This document shows, in pieces, positions 24,340 to 36,008 of a stretch of DNA of 64,000 nt. The notes under the pieces are model-generated. The model saw only the letters and a list, made by a program, of their open reading frames with translations, made no database searches and was not told the origin of the DNA. The translations under genes were made by a program, and so were the position numbers. This stretch comes from Epiperipatus broadwayi. Lineage: Eukaryota; Onychophora; Udeonychophora; Euonychophora; Peripatidae. The stretch lies in the NCBI GenBank assembly GCA_028023455.1, contig JAQFVV010012402.1:15748935-15812934 (forward strand). Direction: 5' to 3'. Numbering within the stretch: the first letter of the stretch is position 1; each line of letters starts with the position of its first letter.

Positions 24340-24442
24340 AATTTATTTTCTTATTATTTTAGAATTTCAATAGAATTTAATTTTCTATATTGACAAAATT
24401 AAATTCTATTAAATTAAAATTATAAAATAATAAGAAATAATT
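24340..24442. repeat. AT-only hairpin
   Basis: TTATTTTCTTATTATTTTAG and AATAGAATTTAATTTT pair with their inverse copies to the right of a 9-bp loop near 24386. Arms are about 45 bp with one short indel. In such AT-rich DNA it could be a MITE remnant or chance, but the length favours a real inverted repeat. Confidence 0.6.
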
Positions 24443-24989
24443 ACAATAAAACACAAACACACATATATACATATATAAAATTTTTAAAGTTTTTTCAGCC
24501 TTTATCAGTGCTCATTTCATTTCCATTATATCACATTCATCTACCAAGGTAATTCAGACAATCAGTTGTTAAATGATTTAAAAAAAATTCAAACTTTATT
24601 TAAACTTTCAATTACAAGGGTCATCCAATAAATTTGCATATATACTTGATAGATGAAAGACTTAGATTTTGTAGATCCTAGCTTTGAAAAACAGTTCTGA
24701 TATATATAAACTGATTGCAGTTTTTCTTGTATATATTGATATACTGCAGTACTTACAATCGTTTTTTTTTTTTTTTTTTGTGATATTTATTTTTTTGTTA
24801 AGATTTTTTTTTATTGACAGTTAATGGATAATCATTCTTCATGAAAGTTTATTCTGTATACTACTTTCTCCAAGTTACAGGATTCTGAACAATTTTTTTT
24901 ATTCCATAGTGATAGTATAACTCCACTTTTTGTGTTTCTATCATAAATTGCATGTATGTACTAGAGTTTTCCTCTTTAGGTTATTTTTT

Positions 24990-26420
24990 TTTGTTATGAT
25001 TTTGACTTAATGGAGTTTCTGCCACAAGAAGATCTAAGAATTTCAATTTTTTTTTTTTTTTGTGAACTTAATTGGGAGATATGTTATTGATATTTGTCTA
25101 GAATATTTGTAATAATGCTTCATCATATGGCTACGCAACAAATATATTGTTAACATAGCAAAACCAGACTTTAGATTGTATATGACAGGCTTGAAGTTTT
25201 CCATGAAAAAGGTTGCTGATCAGGAGTGACAGAGATAAGTCTATAACCATTCCTTGATTTTGTTGGAAAAATTCTGTATTGTATTGAAAGTATGTTGTTG
25301 ATATGCAGAATATTGACAGTTCCATTATTTTATCAATAGGAAAAATATACTTTGACATAATGAATTTCTAAACTAACAATAGATCTTAATGGAACTTGAT
25401 TATTATGTATTTAAAGTGGATCTTAGAGTTGTGGAATTTTGTTGAAATATATTAGTAATCTCTTTTTTCTGAATTAGTGAAATACTTATGATGTTTTCTG
25501 AGTAATGCTTGTAACTTTATTTTGTAGCTGATATAGGATTTTTTTTTTGCCATTTTTATATATTGAAGAGCTCTTATTTTGCTGTCATAATCAGTAATAT
25601 CCATTACAACTATCACATTTACTTTGTCAGCATGGAGATTGATTATAAATGTGTCTAGTTTGAAATATTTAATAAATTTCTTCTCAATATAGGCAATAAA
25701 GATTTATTAAGCACTGCCATCTAGTATTTATCATTTACTAAAGCTTTTACTAGATATAAGAATAGAGAAAATAAAAGAATTTGCTAATGAATAGCAGTGT
25801 ATAAATTGGAATCAGGTGATATATTGTTTGGCCATGGAGTGTATTATTGGTTTTGCATCATAACTAATGTTCAATTTGGATTTCTGATATTTCTTAAGCA
25901 ATCTTTTTATTCTCCACATAATTCTGCTTTTTCTAAATACAATTTTTGAGCAGTTTCATCAGTAGCTGCCATTATATTTAAAAAAATGATATTAATAGAT
26001 GGTATGGTGGCACAGTGCAATTCTTTTTCCAGAACAGAGGTTTGTTAGATGTTTAGAACTATGAAGATACTACATTGTTTGTACAATATGAGATTTAATA
26101 TGCTCATGTAAATTTATTTGTGTTGATGGTTTTTTTATTTTTTCATATAATTTAAAATATAATTTTCTTACTAATTGAAAAACTCTTGTGAATTCTTTAT
26201 CAGTACATTTATTTTTTAACAAACATTCCATAACATTAATATTGTAAGATTGATACTTAAAAAAAAAAGAACATTTATTCTTTCTCTTAATGAAGCCTCA
26301 CTTGTTTTCTGGGTAATTTTCTCAGTTCTTGGGTTTTAATTGGAGGTATAAGTTGTAAGTCTTTATAGTTATTCTCTTTAGATTTACATTAGTTCTTTGC
26401 TTTTCTACTTTGGCCAGCTT
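24990..26420 (-). pseudogene. Decayed Penelope-like element reverse transcriptase
   Basis: Reading the minus strand with frameshifts gives a Penelope-like RT in order. First is ADKVNVIVVMDITDYDSKI (near 25640-25590), the family's D-KGN-VV-D--Y start. Then comes TTYFQYNTEFFQQNQGMVID, equivalent to TYF.F....Y.Q..G..MG, and finally FCYVNNIFVA (about 25130-25165), where YVNN replaces the catalytic YVDD. Further on KLKFLDLLV corresponds to the FLD motif. Stops, frameshifts and the loss of both catalytic aspartates show it is dead. The GIY-YIG endonuclease expected downstream is absent here; another relic of that domain lies at 33106-33351. Confidence 0.75.
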
Positions 26421-26429
26421 TAAACATAA

Positions 26430-27540
26430 TTTTTTCATAATATCTAAAGTTTGATATAGAATTGGGTCCACATGGAGTACTTTTTTTTTAAAAAAAAATT
26501 TGTACTGACTGCATTTTACTTGTAGCTATATGTAGGACTATTTCTATTATCTAATTTTTGTATTAAATGTTATTAGAAAAACTAAAATTTTATTTAAATT
26601 TTCAAATACGATTCAGTTAATAATAAAAACAAATTTTGAGTGGAGTTGCTCTCTTTTCTACATAACTTAATTGGCTTGATTAATGTTAACATGGAATTGA
26701 ATTAATGATATTTACATTTGTGAAGACTAGAAATTTATCACAAAAGGAAAAAGTAAATTAAAATAGTTTTTTGTAATTTTAAAAATTGAAGTCCTGAAGA
26801 TATTACTGGAGAAATTTATAATATGATCATGATTTGTTAGCTTCAAAACTATTAAAAAAAATTTAGGAGAATATGGTTTTACCAAGTTGTATGATTGATA
26901 TTAAAGCTTCCCTATTGTCACAATTTATGAAAATAAAGCATATAGAAAGGTCTTCAGAAATTATGTATTTGAAATATCATTGAAGTGTATTTTTAAAGAT
27001 TTTATTGAGATTACTTCTTGACATAAGTAGTTATTTGAAATAGATTAAAAAAACATAATAATGCGATGTTTATTTCAAGGCAAATGCAATAAGTGTTCTG
27101 AGCAAATAAATATTGCTTTTGCCAATTTTGTAGAGATATTTGACTTAGAGAAAAAGATGGTGTATATTGTTTGAAATTAACAAGTTAGATGTATAGTTTA
27201 ATATTGCACAAACAGCTTCTATTTGATAGTATGAAAAGAAACTTTATTGCTAGTGATAGAAAATCTGAAATATTTGAAATGAAGTGTTATTAAATGGGAA
27301 TGTGTATTAGTTCTAACTTTTTTTTTTTAAGGAATAATTATAGACTTCATAAAACAGATATCAAGATTTGATATCTGAGTACAAATTTGCAACAACTCAT
27401 TGCAAAAACAAGAAAGTCATGTTTTGGTTTTTAGATTTACAAAATACTAATGATTATGCTTAGATAATATCTTTTAATAATTACATGAAACCTATAAAGA
27501 TTTTTCTTTACTAGATAATGTTCAAAAAATTCAAGTGCTT
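26430..27540. other. AT-rich non-coding DNA
   Basis: No open frame above background and no recognisable repeat. The part nearest 26420 may be 5' remains of the Penelope-like relic. Confidence 0.5.
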
Positions 27541-27544
27541 TATC

Positions 27545-28335
27545 AGCCTGTATTGGAAGAATTTTCTGAATGGATGATTATCAGCTTGAGATTGTGATAA
27601 CACTTAAAATATTTTGTTACCTTCTTAAGTAGAAAGATGAACTTGAATATTAAGTTGCATAACAGATTAATTAGATGTACTGCTTTGATAGATAAAGTAG
27701 TCATATACGAGGATATTATTCTATAAAATTTTTTGTTCAAATTGAGATATGCGGCTATTATTTCTATAACATAATAACTTTTAGATAGAAAGGCAGATAT
27801 GGTTGCTGAAGTATCATGCAAACTTCACCATACTGCTACTGTATTTAACATAATAAAGAATTGAATATTTCATTATAGTGATATAATTATTTCATCTAAA
27901 TTAATTGTATACAGAATTTTTACTCTGGAAAATGTATATGGAAATGAAACATGAACCCTTTGTTATTATAATATAAAGGCACTAGAAAATTTTCATGTAA
28001 GTTAGAATGTTAAAAAGTCAATTGGTATATTCTTCAGTTTGCTAGATGTCTATTGCAAGTGCATATTTTTGATGAATTTGGCTCGTGAAGTGTTTAAATG
28101 GTAACCGACTTTTTAAGAAAAATATTTTATGGTGAATTTGAGTATGATTTTTATGAGAGAAATAATCCTCAATGTTATAAAGATTGTCCTAAATATTGTC
28201 TAAATACGTGCAATATTGATTGCTTTCATTGGATAAATGGAGTTGGGAGTAGAATATAATAGAGAAGTACAATTCAGAAAGATGTTGAAAGTTTTTAGAA
28301 AGAAAGGTTTGTTGCAGAAGAGGTTAAAAGATACT
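27545..28335 (+). pseudogene. Decayed RTE/Jockey-like LINE, C-terminal part
   Basis: On the + strand with frameshifts: YQLEIVITLKYFVTFLSRKM (the region after RT with the FKYLGS...IS motif), later LIVYRIFTLE and a KALENFHV segment, equivalent to the conserved K.A.YR..I......Y..E.W and ALE.F....LR... motifs. It aligns by eye with 58500-59205, including the RKMNL segment and the same order of blocks. It contains many stops and lacks the catalytic RT core, so it is a 5'-truncated dead copy. Confidence 0.65.
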
Positions 28336-28672
28336 GTCACAAAATATTAAATAAATGGTCTTTAGGCCAGCATGATATATATATATTTGAATATTAATAT
28401 GTCTATAAACCAAATGCACCTATTCAAAGTATACATCACGTACAGTGATTTGAATAGTTATCACAAAACTAATTTTTGATCTTTTTCATTTATTTATTTA
28501 TTTCTATGGAGTTAGGATAGTTATAGTTATTTATGCGTAACTGTTAATAAATAAAAATAATATTTATTATAAAAATTTTAATTTTAATTTCACAGTATAT
28601 TGCATTCATTAATTTTTTTCCCCACATAAGTTAATATCATTTTCTTTGATATTTTCATATGACTCATTAACC

Positions 28673-28920
28673 ATTTTTTTTTTCCCCCCCCCCCCCCCCC
28701 CCTCCCCCCCCCTTTTTCCCCCCCTTTTCCCCCCCCGGGGGTTTTTTTTTTTTTTTTTTTTTTTCCTCTTTTTCCCTCTTTCTCCCCCCGCTTTTTTTTT
28801 TCCCCCCTTTTTTTCCCCTTTTCCCTTTTTTCTTTTTTCTCTCCTTTTTCTTTTTTTAACCTCTAAAAAAATAAAAAAAAAAAAAAAAAAATATATTTTT
28901 TTTATTTTTTTTTTTTTTAA
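28673..28920. other. Extreme low-complexity C/T then A/T block, possibly artefactual
   Basis: Runs of up to about 20 consecutive C alternate with T runs of 5-24, followed by poly-A and poly-T. No biological repeat unit is evident, and the pattern (C runs, T runs, a short G run) resembles low-quality or polymerase-slippage sequence. The 95-residue frame here is pure Pro/Phe and meaningless. Confidence 0.7.
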
Positions 28921-28929
28921 AAGGTGTTT

Positions 28930-30608
28930 TTAATTTAAATTATTTTACATTTTATAATTTTACACACACCCAAACCAAAAAAAAGAAAATTTAAGGGGGA
29001 GAGACGGGCAGAGAGAGGAAAAAAAAAGGGAAAAAAAGATTCAAAAGGATCTTACTGTTTCACCATGTTAAGCTAGATTTTCTATCTATTATTAAGGTGT
29101 TTATATAAATAGTATTTGATGTCTTTTTAAATCTTAGGAGGTTAGATAGGAAGGTTATATGGCGTATGTTTTAATATTCATATATTGATGTTGTTGTTTT
29201 TTTTTTCAGATCTAAAGACTTTTAGAAAAAAATGAAGATGTCATGATTCAAAGAAGAAGAAAAAAAAACAACCATATAGTGAAAATTTAAGATTGCTCCA
29301 CTTAAAATATATTTCACTTTTTTTTTAAAGTATTGTTTCTTCATAAGTATGGAAAAAGGAGATAGAAATGAAAATGTAAAAATTTTTATTTTTTAATATA
29401 GGAGAAAAAAAATAGTGTGGACAATTCTATTTTATCAATAACATTTTTATATAAATAATATTTGGCAGCTGTAATGTTAATTTTAAAGAAGTGAATAAAT
29501 ATTAAGAGATAATTGCTTTCATTTATCACTGGATATGAAACATTTTCTTGATACTATTACTTTGATATAAAGGAAAAATAGTTTCAATATATTTGGATAA
29601 AGAACATGTTGCACAATCATCATCTTAGAATAGATAGATACTTATAAGATGTTTATAGAATATATAAATAAAAACTAAATAAATGTATAAATTTCTACAT
29701 TAATGAATTAGAAAATAACTACTGCTGATGATGAAATAATATAGTTTATTATAATGCCTTCTTTGTGTAATTATACACATGCTCACATTAGAGAATCCTA
29801 AATAAAAAAAGTTTTTTTTGATGGAACATATAATTAAGTCTTAATTTGATAAAGTATATTCATATGATATTACATATTCAAAGATTGACTTTAAAAAAAT
29901 ATTTTTTTTTAATAGCAACTATAAAAATTATTTTTTAAAGATATTTTTGTAAAATAAACGTAACCCACTTTATACTGATAAATTATATAAATACTTACTT
30001 AAAGTTCTGGAAATAATTAGTGTACTGAATATGTATTACTTCACATAATTTTTGTTTTTAATTGATTGACCATTATTTAAATAGATGGATCTTATGCTTA
30101 TCTGAAGTATTATAATCAAGCATTTATCTGAAAACTCAGATTAAAAGAAAATACAATTGTTATTTGTAATTGCTTTAAAAATCATGTGACTAAATATGGC
30201 AGATTGAACTTAACAGTTCCATTCAGTTAATCTTAGTTGAATTTATTCATTTAAGAATCAATCCAGGAACCTTTAGTTCTGAATCTATTATTGTACAGAA
30301 CAGGTTAGAAAAGTCATGATATTTTTAAAGACAATTTTAGGATTGTGTGTGGAGTAGGAAATTATGTGATCAATAAATAGGTTTTTTTTGTTTTGAAATT
30401 ACTTTTAAAAAAAATAATGAAAATTAGTTAAATGCTAATTTCTGTATTAGTTGAAAACCAGAAATAATTATAAAAGAAGTAAATTTTCATTTGCTTCAAA
30501 ACTTAGCATTTTCCTAAAGGATTTTGCATTAATGTGTGCATATTTAACCCTTTTTTTTTTCATAATTATCTTACTGATAAATGTAGCATTATTATATCTT
30601 TTTTTTTA
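28930..30608. other. AT-rich non-coding DNA
   Basis: No supported gene, RNA or element. Purine-rich stretch at 28975-29045 continues the odd low-complexity zone. Confidence 0.5.
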
Positions 30609-30619
30609 ACACTTAAAGA

Positions 30620-30797
30620 AATATTTACTAAGGCTGTAACCTTAGGAATAAGCGTCTGAAAAATTCGAAGGTAGGGACCTCTACAAGTCTTAGCCACAAG
30701 CTTACGCTTTGAAGAAAAGAGGGCTAAGACTTGTAGAGGTCCCTACTTTCGAATTTTTCAGACGCTTATTCCTAAGGTTACAGCCTTAGTAAATATT
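30620..30797. repeat. Near-perfect palindrome: 76-bp arms, 26-bp loop
   Basis: Left arm 30620-30695 and right arm 30722-30797 are inverse copies differing at one base (75 of 76 by reading). The arms include CTAAGGCTGTAACCTTAGGA and GGTAGGGACCTCTACAAGTC. There is no ORF. The composition is much richer in GC than the surroundings. ACTTAA lies just outside both ends, and ACACTTAAAGAAAT (14 bp) occurs at 30609-30622 and 30837-30850, which may be an insertion-related duplication. Likely a young foldback MITE; it would fold into a microRNA-precursor-like or longer hairpin if transcribed. Confidence 0.9.
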
Positions 30798-30850
30798 ACT
30801 TAATATAATAATGTGCGTTTAATAAAATTTATAATTACACTTAAAGAAAT

Positions 30851-32136
30851 GAAAGTTTTTATATTCCCCCCCAGTCTCTTTTTAATAATAAGTCAATAAA
30901 TAGAAAATTTGCATATATCTACAGGATTTCTTCTGTTTGAAAATTTTTTTTTAATGTGTATAATTTAAAGCAATTATTAACTCTTTGTAATGTGGACCTT
31001 ATAGAGCCAAGTTTATTCTGTTATAAAAAAATATAATTTATTTATATGTTGAAACAATGATTTACAATGAAAATGGTAAAAATACTTAGAGGTTCATTTT
31101 GCAAATAATAGGGATTTTCACTTTAGTAAGTATATTATGGAATATTCTAGTTGATTAGCTGATAGAATTTTATAGAAAAAAATCAATTAAATTTTAGATT
31201 GATAGAGCAGAAATACCTTTTTTGACCTCATAAAATTATGGATATACAATAATCTATGTAAATGCAACATCGGTATTAAAAATTAAAAAATTATAAGATG
31301 AAACAATGCAACTGCAAGATCATCGTAGCTGATTGGGGATTTGTATGTTCTATTTGTATATATGTATATTATTTATTATAAAATAAATTATTTTCTTTAA
31401 TTATAAAGTTTTAATTATTTTTGAGAATTCTTTGCAACATATCAGGTAATTAAGTTTTCAAAGATTTTTAGCTGTAAAAAGATAAACACAAAGAAAAATG
31501 GCATTATTTAATAAAAGTAAAGAATGAAAAACAAATTTTAATGAATATAAATCATTATGTCCCTCTGAAATAAATGTATATATATTCCACCTTTATTGTT
31601 AAAAAGGAAATTGCCTTGACAGCAGTTTGGGATTATATTGATTGTTATCTATATTGAGATTGTCTAAGTGCTGACTGGTTTCTAATGGTTATATATATAT
31701 TACTAAGATTAAATTTCATAGAGAAAATAACTGAAGATTACTATTGAATTGTTATATATTCTACAAAAATTATATTTAAATAAATGGATAATAAATATTT
31801 AAACATAGGATTTCTCATAAATAATAGAGTATATTATACATAATTTAATAATAGCCAGAGTTTAATTACAATTGATACAAAAATAAAAGTACCCAAGTAT
31901 ATTAAGATTACAATATATAATCACTAAAAAAAACTAAATTATTATATACATAATTAATGTTAAAATATAATCTATATATTAAATATAGCAATGACTATCA
32001 AAAATATGCATAAAGAATTGGATTAATAGTTTAATATCCTCAATATTTATACATGAATTAAAAGAATATGAAGGAAATAATTCATTCTAAATATATGATT
32101 GATATTTTAATAATATTTATAATGATATTAATAACT
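30851..32136. other. AT-rich non-coding DNA
   Basis: Nothing beyond AT-rich sequence and short TA repeats is visible. Confidence 0.5.
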
Positions 32137-32329
32137 AAACAATCCAAAACAAAGCAAAACTCTCCATATAGTAGTGCCATCTTGTGCTAACAAGAGCAAT
32201 CAATGGATGCCAGAAGGCTTCTGCATAAAATCCCTATCTAGTGCCTACTCATCCAATATCCATTGATTGCTCTTGTTAGCACAAGATGGCACTACTATAT
32301 GGAGAGTTTTGCTTTGTTTTGGATTGTTT
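32137..32329. repeat. Perfect palindrome: deleted foldback of hammerhead family 1
   Basis: Left arm 32137-32208 and right arm 32258-32329 are exact inverse copies over 72 bp, with a 49-bp loop. The arms carry GCAAAACTCTCCATATAGTA and AGTGCCATCTTGTGCTAACA, and the loop carries TGCATAAAATCCCTATCTAG and CCTACTCATCCAATAT. All are diagnostic parts of family 1 (compare 59537-60025). The hammerhead region itself has been lost: the sequence jumps from CATCCAATAT straight to the right arm. Absence of any arm mismatch suggests recent formation or arm-to-arm conversion. Confidence 0.9.
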
Positions 32330-32734
32330 AATAACAATTATTGTGCTAGTATGAGATAGTGATCATGTTTAGTGATATTAATAACTCCTACATATGATAT
32401 TAATTTTACTCTTTTGAAATTAAAATATTTAGATGTTGACATTTATAAAGTTAATAATGCTGATTAAATTAAATTTTATTACAGATGCCATTAAGAAAAG
32501 TAATTCCTATAAAATAACAAATATGGATAGGAAAGATGTTAAATATAAAACGATAAATATAATGCTGATTAAAATATACAGCCAATTACAAAAAAAAAAA
32601 AACAGAACTATATATTAAAAAAAATGTGGATATAACTCCAAAACTATTAAAAATATGTTTTAATGATAAAATAAGTATAGTAAGTAATATTCAAAGTTGT
32701 TATCCTTTTTATCTTGTTTGTAATTAGTTACCAA
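32330..32734. other. AT-rich non-coding DNA
   Basis: No supported feature; the frame at 32433-32618 is Lys/Ile-rich and has no family signal. Confidence 0.5.
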
Positions 32735-32862
32735 AAATGTTTCTAAAGTTGGCTAAGGAAAAGGTTTATTCTGTCTATTAACAATCAGCATGCTTTCGGC
32801 TAGAGAAGACAAATTCATAGCACTCATAAGATGATTAGTATGCTGCAATAATTGTAATTAAA
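32735..32862 (-). repeat. Penelope-like element terminal repeat, minus copy
   Basis: On the minus strand this reads GCAGCATA..., TCTCTAGCCGAAAGCATGCT, GATTGTTAATAGA and AGAATAAACCTTTTCCTTAG. The same sequence occurs in the opposite orientation at 33835-33960. It lies downstream of the GIY-YIG relic (33106-33351, minus), where the 3' terminal repeat of a Penelope-like element should be. A hammerhead-like arrangement is embedded at 32788-32830: CTTATGA, GCTA, a loop, TAGC, CGAAA, GCATGC. The CTTATGA differs from the required CTGATGA at one base. Confidence 0.6.
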
Positions 32863-33105
32863 ATGATAATTATTTAAATTAGTTATTTACATACTTCATT
32901 TGTTTGAGCTTTGGATGCAATTCTCTTTTATTCATTGCATGATTGCTGTTAGCAATACTATGGTTTCTCCACTTTTTTCTGTCATTTCACTTTATGCAAA
33001 CAATTTTAATGTTTATTGAATTGAAAATGTTGCTGGATTTTTGTTTGTGCCGCCAAAAGAACAGACGTATATTCTGAATTCTTTTTAACTCACTTATTTA
33101 AATAT

Positions 33106-33351
33106 TTATGTTGGGAGACTAGTGGTTATATTTGCCCTAGATTCACCATAATATACAGATTTGCAAGTGGCATTGATGCATTCGATTTTATATACGATCT
33201 GATGTGTTGGATCAGGGGGTATTTTATTGCTAGTATTATTATCAATCAATTTAGGTTGGGGAGAGGTTAAGATATATATATATGTGGTAGCACAGATCTT
33301 TTTTTTTATTTTGTGTGGGAGTTTTGAAATATATATGGTATGCTTATTCAT
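33106..33351 (-). pseudogene. Penelope-like GIY-YIG endonuclease relic
   Basis: The 81-residue minus-strand frame contains HQIVYKIECINATCKSVYYG followed by ES, matching the start of the Penelope-like GIY-YIG nuclease (V-Y-I-C...C...YIGET), including its two cysteines. The upstream part, KLPHKIKKKI and PPDPTHQ, fits the linker between RT and nuclease. The frame ends soon after ES, so the catalytic Arg, Glu and Asn parts of the domain are missing. It is a truncated, dead 3' fragment. Its position next to the terminal repeat at 32735-32862 supports the assignment. The RT of this copy is absent. Confidence 0.7.
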
Positions 33352-33834
33352 GGTTTGCTCTCTTCCTGAGGTTGTATTGGTTATTTTATTTTTTTATATA
33401 ATTTTTTTGATTGTTTTTTGTAGAGTGACACACAAACTTTCTGAAATAAAAGGTTTCTTAAAAATAAACTCCAATCTGCAAATATTAAGTGGATTGAAAA
33501 GCTAATATAGTGAGCTATATAAACAACTTATGTAAATTAGGATATAATAGAAATACTCTACAAAAAATGATCAAAAAATTCTATAAGCGAGTTAAAAACA
33601 ACCCAGAATATAAGATTGTTTTTGAAAGCATGAACTGAAATCCTGCCACATCTTCAATTTAATAAATGTTAAAATTGTTTGCATAGAGCGTTATGACAGA
33701 AAATAAAAAGTGAAGGTAGCATGATTTATTGCAAACCGCAAACATGCTATTAATAAAAAAATGAATTGTGTTCAATGCTCAAACAAATGGAATATATAAA
33801 TAATTAGCATTGTTATTTATAAATATTGCAGCAT

Positions 33835-33960
33835 ATGAACCACCTTATGAATGCCATGAATCTGGCCCCTCTATCTGAAGCATGTTCAGTTACTGTTAAT
33901 AAATAAAGATACGGAATAAACCTTTTCCTTAGTCAATGTTAGAAACATTTTCAGCAATTA
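33835..33960 (+). repeat. Penelope-like element terminal repeat, plus copy
   Basis: GCAGCATATGAACCACCTTA, ATGCCATGAATCTGGCC, CTCTATCTGAAGCATGTTCA, and GGAATAAACCTTTTCCTTAG align along their length with the inverse of 32735-32862. The two copies face each other across the GIY-YIG relic, the inverted-flank layout often seen in Penelope-like elements. The ribozyme-like core is at 33844-33886 and is more degraded (CTTATGA, CTGAAGC). Confidence 0.6.
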
Positions 33961-34499
33961 ATAGTAAATAATAATAGAATTATTTTTTCAAATAATAACT
34001 AATAATAATAAAAATTCCAAGAATAATAAATAGATAAAAAAAATCCAATTTTCCATTGATTTACAAAATATTAATCAAAATTAAAAATCCCCCCCCCCCC
34101 AAAAAAAAATGAGCTGAGTAAAGCCACTATGAAAAGGTATAACTCTGTAAATTTATTCTAACTTAAAAGCACCGAGTTAACTTTCAGTGAATTATTGCAG
34201 AATCATAGTGCCAAACTTAATTAAAAATCATAATGATTTATTGGATAATCAAATAGTAAAAAAACTAGAAACTCTTATTCTAAAATGAAAGAGGAAGGAG
34301 AAGATGGCACTATATACATAGTATAGAAGTCAAGTCATTGTTGAGTGTTTTTTTTTTACTTTTTTTTTTGAGATTGTAATATAAGTTTATGCTTACTATA
34401 AGTTTATAATCAATTTATTAAACATAAAAAGGGTAGTTTGAAATAAAAAACCTCCCTAGATTAGCATATATTCCTTCTACTTACCACTGCAGTAACATC

Positions 34500-35820
34500 A
34501 AGGTGGGCACAAAATGGCCTGGTGATGGATGGGACGAGTAGCAAAACATTCACATGTAGTATACAAGCAGCAAAAAAATGCATGAGCAATCATATAAAGT
34601 CAGTAACGTAGCAAATAATAGCAAAAATAAAAACATACAAAGATTCCATCGATCCACAGCAAACGAGCTGATCAAATTGGATTTGTTCATAGCAACATCT
34701 GACTATGGATTACGAGAGTCAAAGGGCCATGGAATGGTGAATTATTAAAAAAGAGTCTTTGAAGCCTTTAAGGGAATAATACCAAAAGAATTATATAATT
34801 CATTCAAACATTTCTTCATTGAAAAATCGATAATCATTGTGATTATAGATCATTTTTGTAGCCTATTTAGATTCCTGAAAAATATATTATTCGATCTACT
34901 CACAGCCAAAAACGTAGGGGAATCTATTCATTGTATAGCTGATCATCCAAATCCTAGATACATTGTGCTCGAATTTAAAACAAGAGTTAAGGGATAGTTT
35001 TCAAAAAGAAATCAGAATTTTAGATCGCTACACATTAGTAGTAGTAAACCTGAATAGACAACGTTATAAATAGTGCACTGAAGAATGCCTATTTAAACTA
35101 CAAAAGTGAAGACTTTGTTAAATTAATGGAGCCATTTAGAACAGTTCTTCAATTTCAGCCAAACCTGCTCCCAAATACCCCTGTACCAATATACAGAAAC
35201 AGTTTCTCATTTAGACTTAAGCTACATAAGACTAAGAACCAAAAGACATTCCCTCTCAAATAACCGATTGGGAGATAATGTTGCGTTTGATGTTAAAAGG
35301 AATAAAGTTTGTGTTATTGCAATCAATGTTTGTCCTAAAATGCATTGTACCCAATGTAAAATAAAAATGACTCCATTGCATCAATGTCTGAATATAAGTA
35401 ATGATTTGCCTGAAAATGCATTAAATAATATCTCTCAAATAGCAAGCTGAAAGAACCAAGTCCACCATTGAATGATGAACCGGAAATACAAATAAATGAA
35501 ATCTCTCACAATCTAGCATTCTTATCCCTGTCAATAACACAATTAGTTCTGTTATAGAACAATCGGAATCTCAATTTAATATTTTAAATAACTTCAGAGA
35601 TTATGGAATAATATGCTGATAAAAGGAAATTCAAAGGTATCCAAGAATCTGATGTCCAGTCGGCCGCTACGTAAGAGAAGGGATAATAAAGGACAGACAA
35701 AAGATAATGTGGGCACTGATGTAGAAAAAAACAAACAATATCAGCAACGAACACACTGACTCTTCAATTCCTGTTGATGAAAATAATTTTGTGGAGGAGG
35801 TGAATCATGCTCTTCCATTA
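34500..35820 (+). pseudogene. ORF1 (nucleic-acid-binding) relic of the L1/Tx1-like LINE
   Basis: Several overlapping frames give ANELIKLDLFIATSDYGLRE, SVANN and EFKTRV fragments, then INVCPKMHCTQCKIKM and PLHQC (about 35330-35390), a Cys-x2-Cys-x7-His-x-Cys zinc-knuckle-like cluster. ORF1 proteins of Tx1-like LINEs bind the element RNA and commonly end in such knuckles. Stops at several places prevent any full-length product. The exact start is not determinable. Confidence 0.5.
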
Positions 35821-36008
35821 TAACTATTAATAACTTAACATAGAATGTAGATCAATCAAAAACAGTTGATAATTAGAAGATAATTGTAATTATAAATACG
35901 CGAAATTGTAATGTGCTTGTTGCTAAGTAATTCGTTTTCATCCTAGTACTGTTTAGTTAGTTGTAATTTTTTGAGTTTTTGTGGTGGGTTTGATAGTTGA
36001 TAATAAAG

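Noticed and set aside
28646-28933. 95-residue Pro/Phe-rich open frame
   Set aside because: It is a translation of C and T homopolymer runs that may be a sequencing artefact.
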